From: an uncultured Olsenella sp.
Lineage (GTDB): Bacteria > Actinomycetota > Coriobacteriia > Coriobacteriales > Atopobiaceae
DNA length: 5,517 nucleotides
Reading direction: 5' to 3'
Assembly (NCBI GenBank): GCA_959598545.1
Contig: CAUGFC010000110.1
Location: 1-5,517, forward strand
Each line of letters starts with the position of its first letter. The stretch's first letter is position 1. Below are positions 1 through 5,257 of the stretch, piece by piece. Made by a program: the position numbers and the translations under genes. The notes beneath the pieces were generated by a model. The model worked only from the letters and a program-made list of their open reading frames with translations, did not search any database and was not told where the DNA came from.

Positions 1-516
1 CGCCATCTGGTCGATGAAGGCGCCCGTGCCGCCGGCGCAGGTGCCGTTCATGCGCTGCTCGATGCCGTTGTCGAAGTAGATGATCTTGGCGTCCTCGCCG
101 CCCAGCTCGATGGCGCAGTCGGTCTGGGGGATGAGCGTCTCGACGGCGCGCTTGGAGGCGATGACCTCCTGGACGAACTCCAGGCCCAGCCAGTTGGCGA
201 GCAGCATGCCGCCGGAGCCGGTGATGGAGACGCGCATCGGCGCGGCACCGATGACCTTGCGGGCACGCGCGAAGAGCTCCTTTGCCGTGGCGCGGATGTC
301 GGTGTGGTGACGCTCGTAGTTGGCGTAGACGAGGTTGTCGTTGTCGTCGATGACGGCGAGCTTCACCGTGGTGGAGCCCACGTCGATGCCCAGGCGCAGG
401 TGCGCGTGGCTGAAGTCGGTGGGACGCGCCGGGGAGAGCTCGGCGCCGTCCGCCTTGAGCTCGAGCGGCTTGCGCGCGCTCTTCTCGGCCTGGATGGAGT
501 CTGCGGTCTTGGTCAT
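1..516 (-). CDS. ATP-dependent acyl-CoA dehydratase activase (BadF/BadG/BcrA/BcrD family), N-terminal 172 residues, truncated by window edge
   Basis: The visible part is an ASKHA-fold ATPase of the family that activates 2-hydroxyacyl-CoA dehydratases and benzoyl-CoA reductases by ATP-driven electron transfer from a [4Fe-4S] cluster. Residues 1-38 are a hydrophilic leader. The phosphate-binding motif LGIDVGSTTVK lies at 42-52, SITGSGG at 97-103, ELGGEDAK at 137-144, and NGTCAGGTGAFIDQM at 157-171. Cys160 matches the position of a cluster-ligating cysteine in HgdC-type activators. NGTCAGGTGAFIDQM, rather than the CAAGTGRFL form of stand-alone HgdC, resembles the very long fused activase/dehydratase-like proteins of anaerobes, so the full product may exceed 1,000 residues; this is inference because the rest lies off the left edge. 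The ATG at 516-514 is preceded by a GAGGAGG ribosome-binding sequence located inside the end of tetR, and it overlaps the tetR stop as TGATG, so translation is probably coupled. The substrate cannot be told from this fragment. Confidence 0.9.
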   Translation of the reverse strand, partial: MTKTADSIQAEKSARKPLELKADGAELSPARPTDFSHAHLRLGIDVGSTTVKLAVIDDNDNLVYANYERHHTDIRATAKELFARARKVIGAAPMRVSITGSGGMLLANWLGLEFVQEVIASKRAVETLIPQTDCAIELGGEDAKIIYFDNGIEQRMNGTCAGGTGAFIDQMA

Positions 517-1193
517 CAGTTGTCCTCCTCGGAGCACATCGCGGCAAGGGCGAAGCTGGGCAGGTCAAGGTCGATCGGGTTGTCGTAGAGGTCGCCGGGG
601 CGCACGAACATGAGCGCGGTCATGAGGCGGGCCATGATGCCCACGCTCTCGCGCATGCCGCCGTCCAGCCAGCGCAGCAGCACGCCCACCTCGGCGGAGA
701 TGGCGAAGGTGAGGTAGTAGTCAAAGAGCGGCCCGAGGGCGCGCAGGTTGAGCCCGTCGAGGGCGCGCGGTCCCACGACCTCGTAGACGAGCTTCTTGAT
801 GCGCCCGGCGAAGGCCGGGTCGCCGCCCTCACCCAGCAGCGGGCGCAGGTAGTCGCCGCGATCGCGCACGCAGGTGAGGAGCTCGGTCGCCCCGGGCGCG
901 GGAAGCCCGCGGTCGAGGGCGGCGCACAGGTCGTCCAGGCGGCAGGAGGCCAGGCGCGCGAGCGGGGCGCTGAGCTCCGCCAGGGTGTCCTCCTCGATCC
1001 GGTTCACGAGGTCGGGGATGTCACGGAAGTGCGAGTAGAACGTGCGGCGCGTGACCCCCGCCCGCTCGGTCACCGCGGTCACGGTGACGCGGGACAGGTC
1101 GCCCGCCTCGACGATCTCCCGGGCGAGCGCCGCGCGGAGGGCCTCGCGGGTGCGGATGCTGCGCCTATCGGTGCTGAGCACGCATTCCTGCAT
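516..1193 (-). CDS. TetR/AcrR-family transcriptional regulator, 225 aa
   Basis: This is a dimeric DNA-binding regulator of the TetR type. Residues 12-70 form the N-terminal domain: helix 1 is around IRTREALRAALAREIVEAG, and the helix-turn-helix is VTVTAVTERAGVTRRTFYSHF (about 36-56), with the near-invariant TFYSHF of the recognition helix and following residues. The C-terminal part (about 75-215) is the ligand and dimer domain. Its AEVGVLLRWLDGGM (167-180) resembles the C-terminal domain of the Firmicute/Actinobacterial DhaS-like TetR proteins, whose ligands are mostly unknown. The length is normal. The start at 1193 is supported by AAAGG five bases upstream. The gene sits directly ahead of the activase gene and overlaps it by one base, so it probably controls its own operon. 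A perfect palindrome at 1232-1246, about 40 bases before the start codon, is the best candidate operator. Whether it represses or activates, and in response to what, is not visible. Confidence 0.93.
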   Translation of the reverse strand: MQECVLSTDRRSIRTREALRAALAREIVEAGDLSRVTVTAVTERAGVTRRTFYSHFRDIPDLVNRIEEDTLAELSAPLARLASCRLDDLCAALDRGLPAPGATELLTCVRDRGDYLRPLLGEGGDPAFAGRIKKLVYEVVGPRALDGLNLRALGPLFDYYLTFAISAEVGVLLRWLDGGMRESVGIMARLMTALMFVRPGDLYDNPIDLDLPSFALAAMCSEEDN

Positions 1194-1231
1194 GGGTGCC
1201 TTTCGACGTTATTTCACAGCGTGCGTAGTAT

Positions 1232-1246
1232 TGCACAACCTGTGCA
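1232..1246. promoter_or_regulatory. Perfect 6-3-6 palindrome, candidate TetR operator
   Basis: TGCACA-ACC-TGTGCA is a perfect inverted repeat lying 39-53 bases upstream of the tetR start codon. A second half-site-like GCACAAC at 1260-1266 repeats bases 1233-1239 in the same direction. On the minus strand an AATACT -10-like box (1227-1232) abuts the palindrome, which would put the palindrome in the promoter spacer, a common place for an autorepressor to bind. No good -35 box can be seen. The palindrome is observed; its role as an operator is inference from position and from the TetR gene beside it. Confidence 0.4.
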
Positions 1247-1305
1247 GAAACTGAGGCTGGCACAACATCTACACGGCTCCCGGCGGCTCTCCCCTTCCCC
1301 CTCCC

Positions 1306-1430
1306 CCTCCCCTCAGGGTATGTACACTGTTGCGAGATTGATGTTCTTCTCGCCAGCGCGCTGACCTGCTGATTTATGATCGCATGGTACCGTATTAATT
1401 TCGCAATAGTGTACATACCCGGAGGAGGGG
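1306..1430. repeat. Long imperfect inverted repeat, 38-base arms, in the tetR/hydrolase intergenic region
   Basis: The left arm, 1306-1343, is the reverse complement of 1393-1430 at 31 of 38 positions. The core GGGTATGTACACT (1316-1328) and its complement AGTGTACATACCC (1408-1420) match perfectly over 13 bases; further in, TTGCGA (1330-1335) also matches. Every difference inside the core (1329, 1336, 1340, 1343) is G on the left against T on the right, which gives G-U pairs in plus-strand RNA but C-A mismatches in minus-strand RNA. Position 1308 likewise gives a U-G pair. Only C1310/A1426 and A1315/G1421 fail to pair. The 49-base loop contains the palindromes CAGCGCGCTG (1354-1363) and GGTACC (1386-1391). 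The region is AT-richer than its surroundings. It has no T tract after it, so it is not a usual terminator. It could be a leader RNA structure, a pair of inverted protein-binding sites, or a degraded miniature transposable element. Confidence 0.75.
1369..1398 (+). promoter_or_regulatory. Possible promoter for the serine hydrolase gene (weak)
   Basis: CTGATT (1369-1374) and TATTAA (1393-1398) are separated by 18 bases and resemble -35 and -10 boxes. Transcription would then start near 1405, giving a leader of about 95 bases, and the -10 box would lie in the right arm of the long inverted repeat. A competing -10-like GACAAT lies at 1475-1480, which would give a very short leader but has no -35 box. 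Neither is strong. The rest of the 306-base gap (1194-1499) holds the tetR-side palindrome, a pyrimidine-rich run at 1288-1314 and a small GC hairpin at 1456-1469. I see no gene or RNA gene there. Confidence 0.25.
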
Positions 1431-1499
1431 CGGGCAGTCGCCGAGAAGAGCGCGCCGGGCCGACGCCCGTGTGCGACAATGTGCGCGTCTGGAGGTCCC

Positions 1500-2468
1500 A
1501 TGAAGAAGCGCATCGCCATATCGCTGCTCGTCGTCGCGCTCGTCGCCGCTGGCGTCGTCGCCGGCGTCACCCTGCCCCCCCGCCTCACGGCGGACCCCGA
1601 GCCCGTCGAGGTCGAGGAGCCGGCCGATGCCCCGGGGGGAGCGGAGGAAGAGGAGGTCCTCTCCGACAAGCCTGCCCAGCCCGTGACCATGGCAGAGGCG
1701 CCCACGCGCACCTCGACGACGGAGGCCGGCCTCACCGTCACGGCGCCCGAGGCGTTTCTCGGCTCCGCCGAGCTCGCCGCCGTCGAGGACGAGCTTGCCG
1801 CCCTCGAGGAGGACGGCTTCACCGTGAGCGTGGTGCTGCTGGACCTGGAGACGCGCCGGGGCGTGACCTACAACGCCGACGCGGCCATGTACCCTGCGAG
1901 CTCGATCAAGGCAGCGTTCTGCACCTGGCTCTACGAGACCAAGGGCGGCGCCGGCAAGCTGTCCTCCGAGGTCGCCAACGCGATCATCAACTCCGACAAC
2001 GAGGCCTACGACAAGCTCACCGACACCTACGGCTACGAGTCCTTCGAGTCCTGGTACAAGGACGTGAGCGGCTTCGCCTTCGAGCGCCCGCGCGTGCATT
2101 ACATCTATCCCCACGTGACGGCGAGCTCGCTCGCCACGGTCTGGGAGGAGATCTACGACTTCGGGACCTCGGACGAGAAGGGCGCGGACGAGCTCGCCGG
2201 CTACCTCGCGCAGACGGCCGTCTCGCCCATGGCGGAGGTGCTGCGGGGCGATGTCGAGGTGTGGAGCAAGGCGGGCTGGTATCCCACGGACAAGTGGGAC
2301 ATCCCCGCGTCCAACGACGCCGGCGTGGTCTTCTCGGACACCGGGGCCTACGTCATGGTGGTCATGACCGACATGAGCTCCAACCTCGGCGCGCTCGAGC
2401 CGCTGGTCTCCGCGCTCGACGCGGCCCACGCGCTGATGTGCGGGGACACGGTCGCGTACTACGAGTAG
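1500..2468 (+). CDS. Class A beta-lactamase-like serine hydrolase, membrane-anchored or exported, 322 aa
   Basis: This is a penicillin-recognising serine enzyme of the beta-lactamase/DD-peptidase fold, expected outside the membrane. MKKR followed by a hydrophobic stretch (5-25) is a signal peptide or uncleaved anchor; there is no lipobox cysteine. Residues 31-85 are an acidic, Pro/Ala/Thr-rich linker. The catalytic domain starts near 88. SSIK at 134-137 is the SxxK motif with Ser134 as nucleophile and Lys137 as base, SDN is at 165-167, and KAG (257-259, in SKAGWY) replaces the usual KTG. I cannot find the ExxLN omega-loop motif that supplies Glu166 in true class A beta-lactamases, so it is more likely a cell-wall peptidase-like or other serine hydrolase than a resistance enzyme. 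The ATG at 1500 is chosen over the ATG at 1479 because GGAGG sits four bases before it and the protein then begins as a normal signal sequence. It converges on coaX with a 6-base gap. Confidence 0.85.
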   Translation: MKKRIAISLLVVALVAAGVVAGVTLPPRLTADPEPVEVEEPADAPGGAEEEEVLSDKPAQPVTMAEAPTRTSTTEAGLTVTAPEAFLGSAELAAVEDELAALEEDGFTVSVVLLDLETRRGVTYNADAAMYPASSIKAAFCTWLYETKGGAGKLSSEVANAIINSDNEAYDKLTDTYGYESFESWYKDVSGFAFERPRVHYIYPHVTASSLATVWEEIYDFGTSDEKGADELAGYLAQTAVSPMAEVLRGDVEVWSKAGWYPTDKWDIPASNDAGVVFSDTGAYVMVVMTDMSSNLGALEPLVSALDAAHALMCGDTVAYYE

Positions 2469-2497
2469 GCCGGCTCAGCCGCGCCGGTTGGTGAGCC
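2469..2497. other. Convergent gene junction with weak GC hairpins, no T tract
   Basis: The hydrolase and coaX stop codons face each other across 6 bases. Two mutually exclusive short stems overlap the end of coaX: CCGGC (2470-2474) with GCCGG (2483-2487), and GGCTCA (2472-2477) with TGAGCC (2492-2497). Neither has a run of T on either strand, so no intrinsic terminator can be supported. The two transcripts probably overlap in antisense, or end by another mechanism. Confidence 0.3.
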
Positions 2498-3260
2498 AGA
2501 GGGCGTGGAGCCCGCGCAGCGTGAGGGTCTCGTCTACCTGCGTCTCATGGGTCAGGAGGGCCGCCATCGCTTGGGCGCCGTCGCCGGTGAGGACGATCGT
2601 CGCGTCCTCGCCGAGCTCGCGGGCGATCGCGTCGAGGAGGCCGTCGATGCGGGCAACCTCGCCGAGCACCACGCCCGACTGCATCGCCGAGCGCGTGTTG
2701 CGGCCGATCACGGAGGCGGGAGCGCGCAGCTCGATCATGGGCAGGCGTGCCGCGGCGGCGGCGAGCGAGCGGGCGCCCAGCGCCACGCCCGGGGCGATGA
2801 TGCCGCCCACGAAGGTCCCCTCCACGTCCACCACCTCGAAGTTCGTCGTGGTCCCCAGGTCGACGACCACGACGGGGACGTCGTAGGTCTCGCGGGCTGC
2901 GATGACGTCGGCCACGCGGTCGGCACCGACCTCGGAGGGGTCGTCGTAGCGCATGCGGATGCCGGTCTTGAGCCCCGGTCCGACCACGAGAGGGCGCGCC
3001 TCGCACGCGGAGGCGAGCGCCTGGCGCCAGGCGTCGGTGTGCGTGGGGACGACGCAGCCGAGAATGGCGCCCTGCAGCTCCTCGACGCCGAGCATGCCCA
3101 GGATCTCGTCGAGCCGCAGCCAGGCCTCGTCGGCGGTGAGGCGCTCGGGAGTCGTGAGCTCGAAGGTGCCCGAGAGCTCCCCGCCCGAGAAGAGCCCGAG
3201 CCTCGTGACGGTGTTGCCCACGTCGACGGCAAGCACGTTCTTCTCGGCGCTCTGTGTCAT
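2475..3260 (-). CDS. coaX: Type III pantothenate kinase, 261 aa
   Basis: CoaX phosphorylates pantothenate to 4'-phosphopantothenate with ATP, the first step of CoA synthesis, in the cytosol. The protein shows the type III (ASKHA-fold) signature in order: AVDVGNT (11-17) for phosphate binding, PGLKTG (95-100), VGADR (111-115), VVDLGTTTNFEVV (132-144) as the second phosphate loop, GGIIAPG (152-158), GRNT (186-189), LTGDGA (224-229) and the C-terminal GLHALW (250-255). The length is typical. Most family members have an Asn shortly after GADR (GADRxxN); here it is GADRVAD. The ATG at 3260 is preferred to the one at 3284 because GGAGG precedes it by four bases and the family normally starts a few residues before the DVGNT motif. 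It stands alone, divergent from the OPT transporter gene and convergent with the hydrolase gene, and not next to birA as in many genomes. Confidence 0.95.
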   Translation of the reverse strand: MTQSAEKNVLAVDVGNTVTRLGLFSGGELSGTFELTTPERLTADEAWLRLDEILGMLGVEELQGAILGCVVPTHTDAWRQALASACEARPLVVGPGLKTGIRMRYDDPSEVGADRVADVIAARETYDVPVVVVDLGTTTNFEVVDVEGTFVGGIIAPGVALGARSLAAAAARLPMIELRAPASVIGRNTRSAMQSGVVLGEVARIDGLLDAIARELGEDATIVLTGDGAQAMAALLTHETQVDETLTLRGLHALWLTNRRG

Positions 3261-3302
3261 GGGTCCTCCAAAATACTCGGGCACGCGGGCCGGCTCTCGC
3301 CC

Positions 3303-3308
3303 TATACT
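3303..3308 (+). promoter_or_regulatory. Candidate -10 box for the OPT transporter gene in the divergent coaX/OPT region
   Basis: TATACT (3303-3308) matches the -10 consensus at five of six bases, in an otherwise GC-rich 110-base region between divergent starts. The expected -35 position (about 3280-3285) shows no clear box. The leader would be about 55-60 bases. On the opposite strand the same bases give TAGAGT (3311-3306), a poor -10 box for coaX, so the two promoters may overlap. No riboswitch-like or operator-like structure is obvious in 3261-3370. Confidence 0.4.
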
Positions 3309-3370
3309 CTAGCAGTCCGTAGTAACCCGACTTCCCGCCGAGGGGGAGCGGATATACGAAGGAGAACCTA

Positions 3371-5014
3371 ATGAGCGAGTCTGGCGATCGCGCCTCCCGG
3401 CGCGCGCAGCTGAGCCCCGTGGGCATCGTCATCGGCTGCGTCGGCTGCGTCATCATCACTGCGTCATCGGTCTACACCGCCCTCAAGATGGGCGCGCTGC
3501 CGTGGCCCACGATCTTCACCTCCATCGTCGCGCTGTTCCTGCTGAGGGCCTTCGGGCACCGCAGCCTCAACGAGGCCAACGTCACGCAGATCGTGATGTC
3601 GGCCGGCTCCATGGTGGCGGGCGGCCTGGCGTTCACGATCCCCGGCATCTGGATGCTCGGGCTGGCCGACGAGGTCAGCTGGGCGGAGATGCTCTTCGTG
3701 GCGCTCGCCGGCACGCTGCTGGGCCTCGTCTGCACCGCGGCGATCCGCAGGCGCTTCGTCGACGAGTCCGACCTGGAGTACCCCATCGGCACCGCCGCCG
3801 CCGAGACCCTCATGGCCACCAGGACGGGCGGGGTCACCGGCAGGCGGCTCTTCGGCTCCATGGGCCTCGCGGGCCTGTGGTGTGTGGCGCGCGACGCGCT
3901 GGGCCTGATGCCCTCGCTCGTGGCGCAGCTCCCCATCCCCGGCGTGAGCTTCGCGATCTACAACTCCCCGCAGATGCTCTCCGTGGGCTTCCTCGTGGGC
4001 GGCTTCGCGGTGGCGTTCTGGTTCCTTGGCGCGCTCGTCGGCAACTTCGGCATCATCGTGGGCGGCAGCTCCGTCGGCCTCTGGGACGTGACCACGGCGC
4101 AGGGCATCGTGTCCAGCCTGGGTATGGGCCTCATGATGGGCTCCGGCGCTGGCGTCGTGCTGAAGGACATCCTGCCGCACGCGGCGGGGCTCCTTCGCGG
4201 GCGCGGGGCACGCGACGGCGAGAAGGGCCGGCGCGGCCGCCTCGAGGTCGGTGCGCTCGCCCTCATGGTGGCTGCCGCGGCGCTGCTCGTGTGCATCGGG
4301 CTCGGGCTGGGACCGGTCGTCGCCGTGGTCGTGGTCCTTCTCGCCTTCGTGACCACGATCATGAGCGCGCAGTCCGTGGGCCAGACCGGCATCGACCCCA
4401 TGGAGATCTTCGGCCTCATCGTGCTTCTCGCCGTGGCGGCGCTCTCTGACGCGAGCCAGGTGCAGCTCTTCTACGTGGCGGGCGTGGTTGCCGTGGCCTG
4501 CGGCCTGGCCGGCGACGTCATGAGCGACTTCAAGACCGGCGCGATCATCGGCACGAGCCCGCGCGCAATGTGGGTCGGCCAGGCGATCGGCGCGCTCCTG
4601 GGCACCGTGGTCTCCGTGGCCGTGCTCGTCACGCTGTTCTCCGCCTACGGGCCGGGCGCCTTTGGCTCCGGTCAGATGTTCGTCTCGGCGCAGGCGAGCG
4701 TCGTGGCGACCATGGTCTCGGGCATCCCGAGCGTGCCGGGCTTTGTGGTCGGGCTTCTGGGCGGCGTCGCCCTCTACTGGGCGGGGCTGCCGGCGATGAT
4801 GTTCGGCCTGGGTGTCTACCTGCCGTTCTACATGTCGCTCACCGCGGCGCTCGGGGCGGGCGTGCGGTGGGTCTACGAACGCGTCTGCGCGGCGCGCGGC
4901 GTGGAGGACTCCGAGGAGAAAGGCGTGGTCGTGGCGTCCGGCGTGCTCGGCGGCGAGTCGATCGTGGGCGTGGTGATCGCCCTGGCGAGCGTAATCTCGG
5001 GACTCGCGGGGTAG
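3371..5014 (+). CDS. OPT-family (oligopeptide transporter superfamily) membrane protein, 547 aa
   Basis: This is a polytopic inner-membrane transporter, probably a proton-coupled secondary carrier of small peptides or peptide-like/metal-chelate compounds; the family fits, but the substrate is not readable from sequence. Family landmarks appear in order: ASSVYTALKMGALPWPTIF (31-49), NEANVTQIVMSAGSMVAGG (67-85), LEYPIGTAAAE (135-145), VGQTGIDPMEIFG (336-348), GDVMSDFKTGAIIGTSPRAM (381-400) and LGVYLPFYMS (480-489). Hydrophobic segments run almost throughout, about 12-15 of them, broken by a charged cytoplasmic-type loop at 277-292 (GRGARDGEKGRRGRLE). At 547 residues it is on the short side for bacterial members, which are often 600-700, but both ends look complete. 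The start has a strong AAGGAG six bases upstream. It is transcribed alone, divergent from coaX, and is followed by the repeat/terminator region. Confidence 0.93.
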   Translation: MSESGDRASRRAQLSPVGIVIGCVGCVIITASSVYTALKMGALPWPTIFTSIVALFLLRAFGHRSLNEANVTQIVMSAGSMVAGGLAFTIPGIWMLGLADEVSWAEMLFVALAGTLLGLVCTAAIRRRFVDESDLEYPIGTAAAETLMATRTGGVTGRRLFGSMGLAGLWCVARDALGLMPSLVAQLPIPGVSFAIYNSPQMLSVGFLVGGFAVAFWFLGALVGNFGIIVGGSSVGLWDVTTAQGIVSSLGMGLMMGSGAGVVLKDILPHAAGLLRGRGARDGEKGRRGRLEVGALALMVAAAALLVCIGLGLGPVVAVVVVLLAFVTTIMSAQSVGQTGIDPMEIFGLIVLLAVAALSDASQVQLFYVAGVVAVACGLAGDVMSDFKTGAIIGTSPRAMWVGQAIGALLGTVVSVAVLVTLFSAYGPGAFGSGQMFVSAQASVVATMVSGIPSVPGFVVGLLGGVALYWAGLPAMMFGLGVYLPFYMSLTAALGAGVRWVYERVCAARGVEDSEEKGVVVASGVLGGESIVGVVIALASVISGLAG

Positions 5015-5031
5015 CGCCGCAGGGCGGCACC

Positions 5032-5185
5032 CTGGTTAAAACGACCGCATCGTCCCCGCCCTTCTCGCCGCGCGGGTTAGTTTTACCGGGTCGTCCCCCT
5101 CGCAGACGCCGCTTCGAGGGGGACGACTCGTTGTTTTTAACCCAGACGCCCCTCCGGATGGGGACGACCCGTTGTTTTTAACCAG
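5032..5185. repeat. Mirror-symmetric cluster of four 24-base units (two direct, two inverted)
   Basis: Units A (5034-5057) and B (5075-5098) read GGTTA...TCGTCCCC; units C (5119-5142) and D (5160-5183) read the reverse, GGGGACGA...TAACC. A to B and C to D are both offset by exactly 41 bases, and A/D and B/C share one centre, 5108.5. C and D differ at a single base. A matches D at 19 of 24 positions and B matches C at 17 of 24. The palindrome extends two bases further at each end (CT 5032-5033, AG 5184-5185). C and D also lie in a near-duplicated 40/41-base block, each starting CAGACGCC (5103 and 5143). No target-site duplication is visible at the edges. This resembles a REP/BIME-like or miniature inverted-repeat element. 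The whole 243-base gap before the GTPase gene holds only this cluster and a promoter. Confidence 0.8.
5090..5139 (+). terminator. Terminator-like hairpin after the OPT gene (centre of the repeat cluster)
   Basis: GTCGTCCCCCTCG (5090-5102) pairs perfectly over 13 bases with CGAGGGGGACGAC (5115-5127) around a 12-base loop. TTGTTTTTAA follows at 5131-5140, three bases after the stem. This would make a very stable RNA hairpin followed by a U-rich run, suited to ending the OPT transcript. A weaker second hairpin, CCCC (5149-5152) with GGGG (5160-5163), is also followed by a TTGTTTTT run at 5172-5179. On the opposite strand the T-rich runs are shorter. The terminator role is inference; the hairpin is observed. 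Confidence 0.55.
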
Positions 5186-5222
5186 CGCGACGTGAAGCCC
5201 GGCGGTAAGGCCACGCGCCGGA

Positions 5223-5228
5223 TACAAT
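5223..5228 (+). promoter_or_regulatory. Candidate -10 box for the YihA/YsxC GTPase gene
   Basis: TACAAT (5223-5228) is one base from the -10 consensus and lies 29 bases before the start codon, giving a leader of roughly 23 bases. The -35 position (about 5199-5205) is GC-rich and unconvincing. The box lies outside the repeat cluster, so the GTPase gene seems to have its own promoter downstream of the terminator-like hairpin. Confidence 0.45.
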
Positions 5229-5257
5229 GGGAAGCCACCCAGACGCGAAAGGACACC

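Noticed and set aside
1456..1469. CGGGC-CGAC-GCCCG hairpin as a terminator or attenuator
   Set aside because: The stem is only five base pairs with no following T tract; such stems arise often in DNA this rich in G and C.
1479..1499. Upstream ATG at 1479 as the start of the hydrolase
   Set aside because: No ribosome-binding sequence precedes it, and GGAGG lies directly in front of the ATG at 1500, which begins a normal signal sequence.
1395..2429. A 344-residue open frame on the minus strand opposite the serine hydrolase
   Set aside because: It is a high-GC shadow frame rich in Arg, Gly and His with no domain pattern, while the plus-strand frame has SxxK, SDN and a signal sequence.
1376..2494. 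A 372-residue plus-strand open frame starting in the intergenic region
   Set aside because: It is a +1 shadow of the hydrolase gene with Arg-rich composition and no ribosome-binding site.
3261..3284. Upstream ATG at 3284 as the start of coaX
   Set aside because: It would place the strong GGAGG inside the coding region and add eight residues not expected in the family.
3309..3370. Riboswitch or other structured leader before the OPT gene
   Set aside because: The leader is only about 60 bases, and no conserved riboswitch core or strong stem is visible.
2505..3371. A 288-residue plus-strand open frame opposite coaX
   Set aside because: It is low-complexity Arg/Gly/Ala/Asp sequence with no family motif; coaX on the minus strand carries all family motifs.
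3464..4180. A 238-residue minus-strand open frame opposite the OPT gene, and a 315-residue plus frame at 3502-4449
   Set aside because: Both are His/Arg-rich shadow translations of a clear membrane transporter gene.
5034..5183. CRISPR array
   Set aside because: Only four 24-base units, in both orientations and with 17-20 base spacers; CRISPR repeats are all in one direction, with longer spacers.
5036..5227. A 63-residue minus-strand open frame spanning the repeat cluster
   Set aside because: Its sequence is simply the translated repeats, and it has no recognisable start context or protein features.
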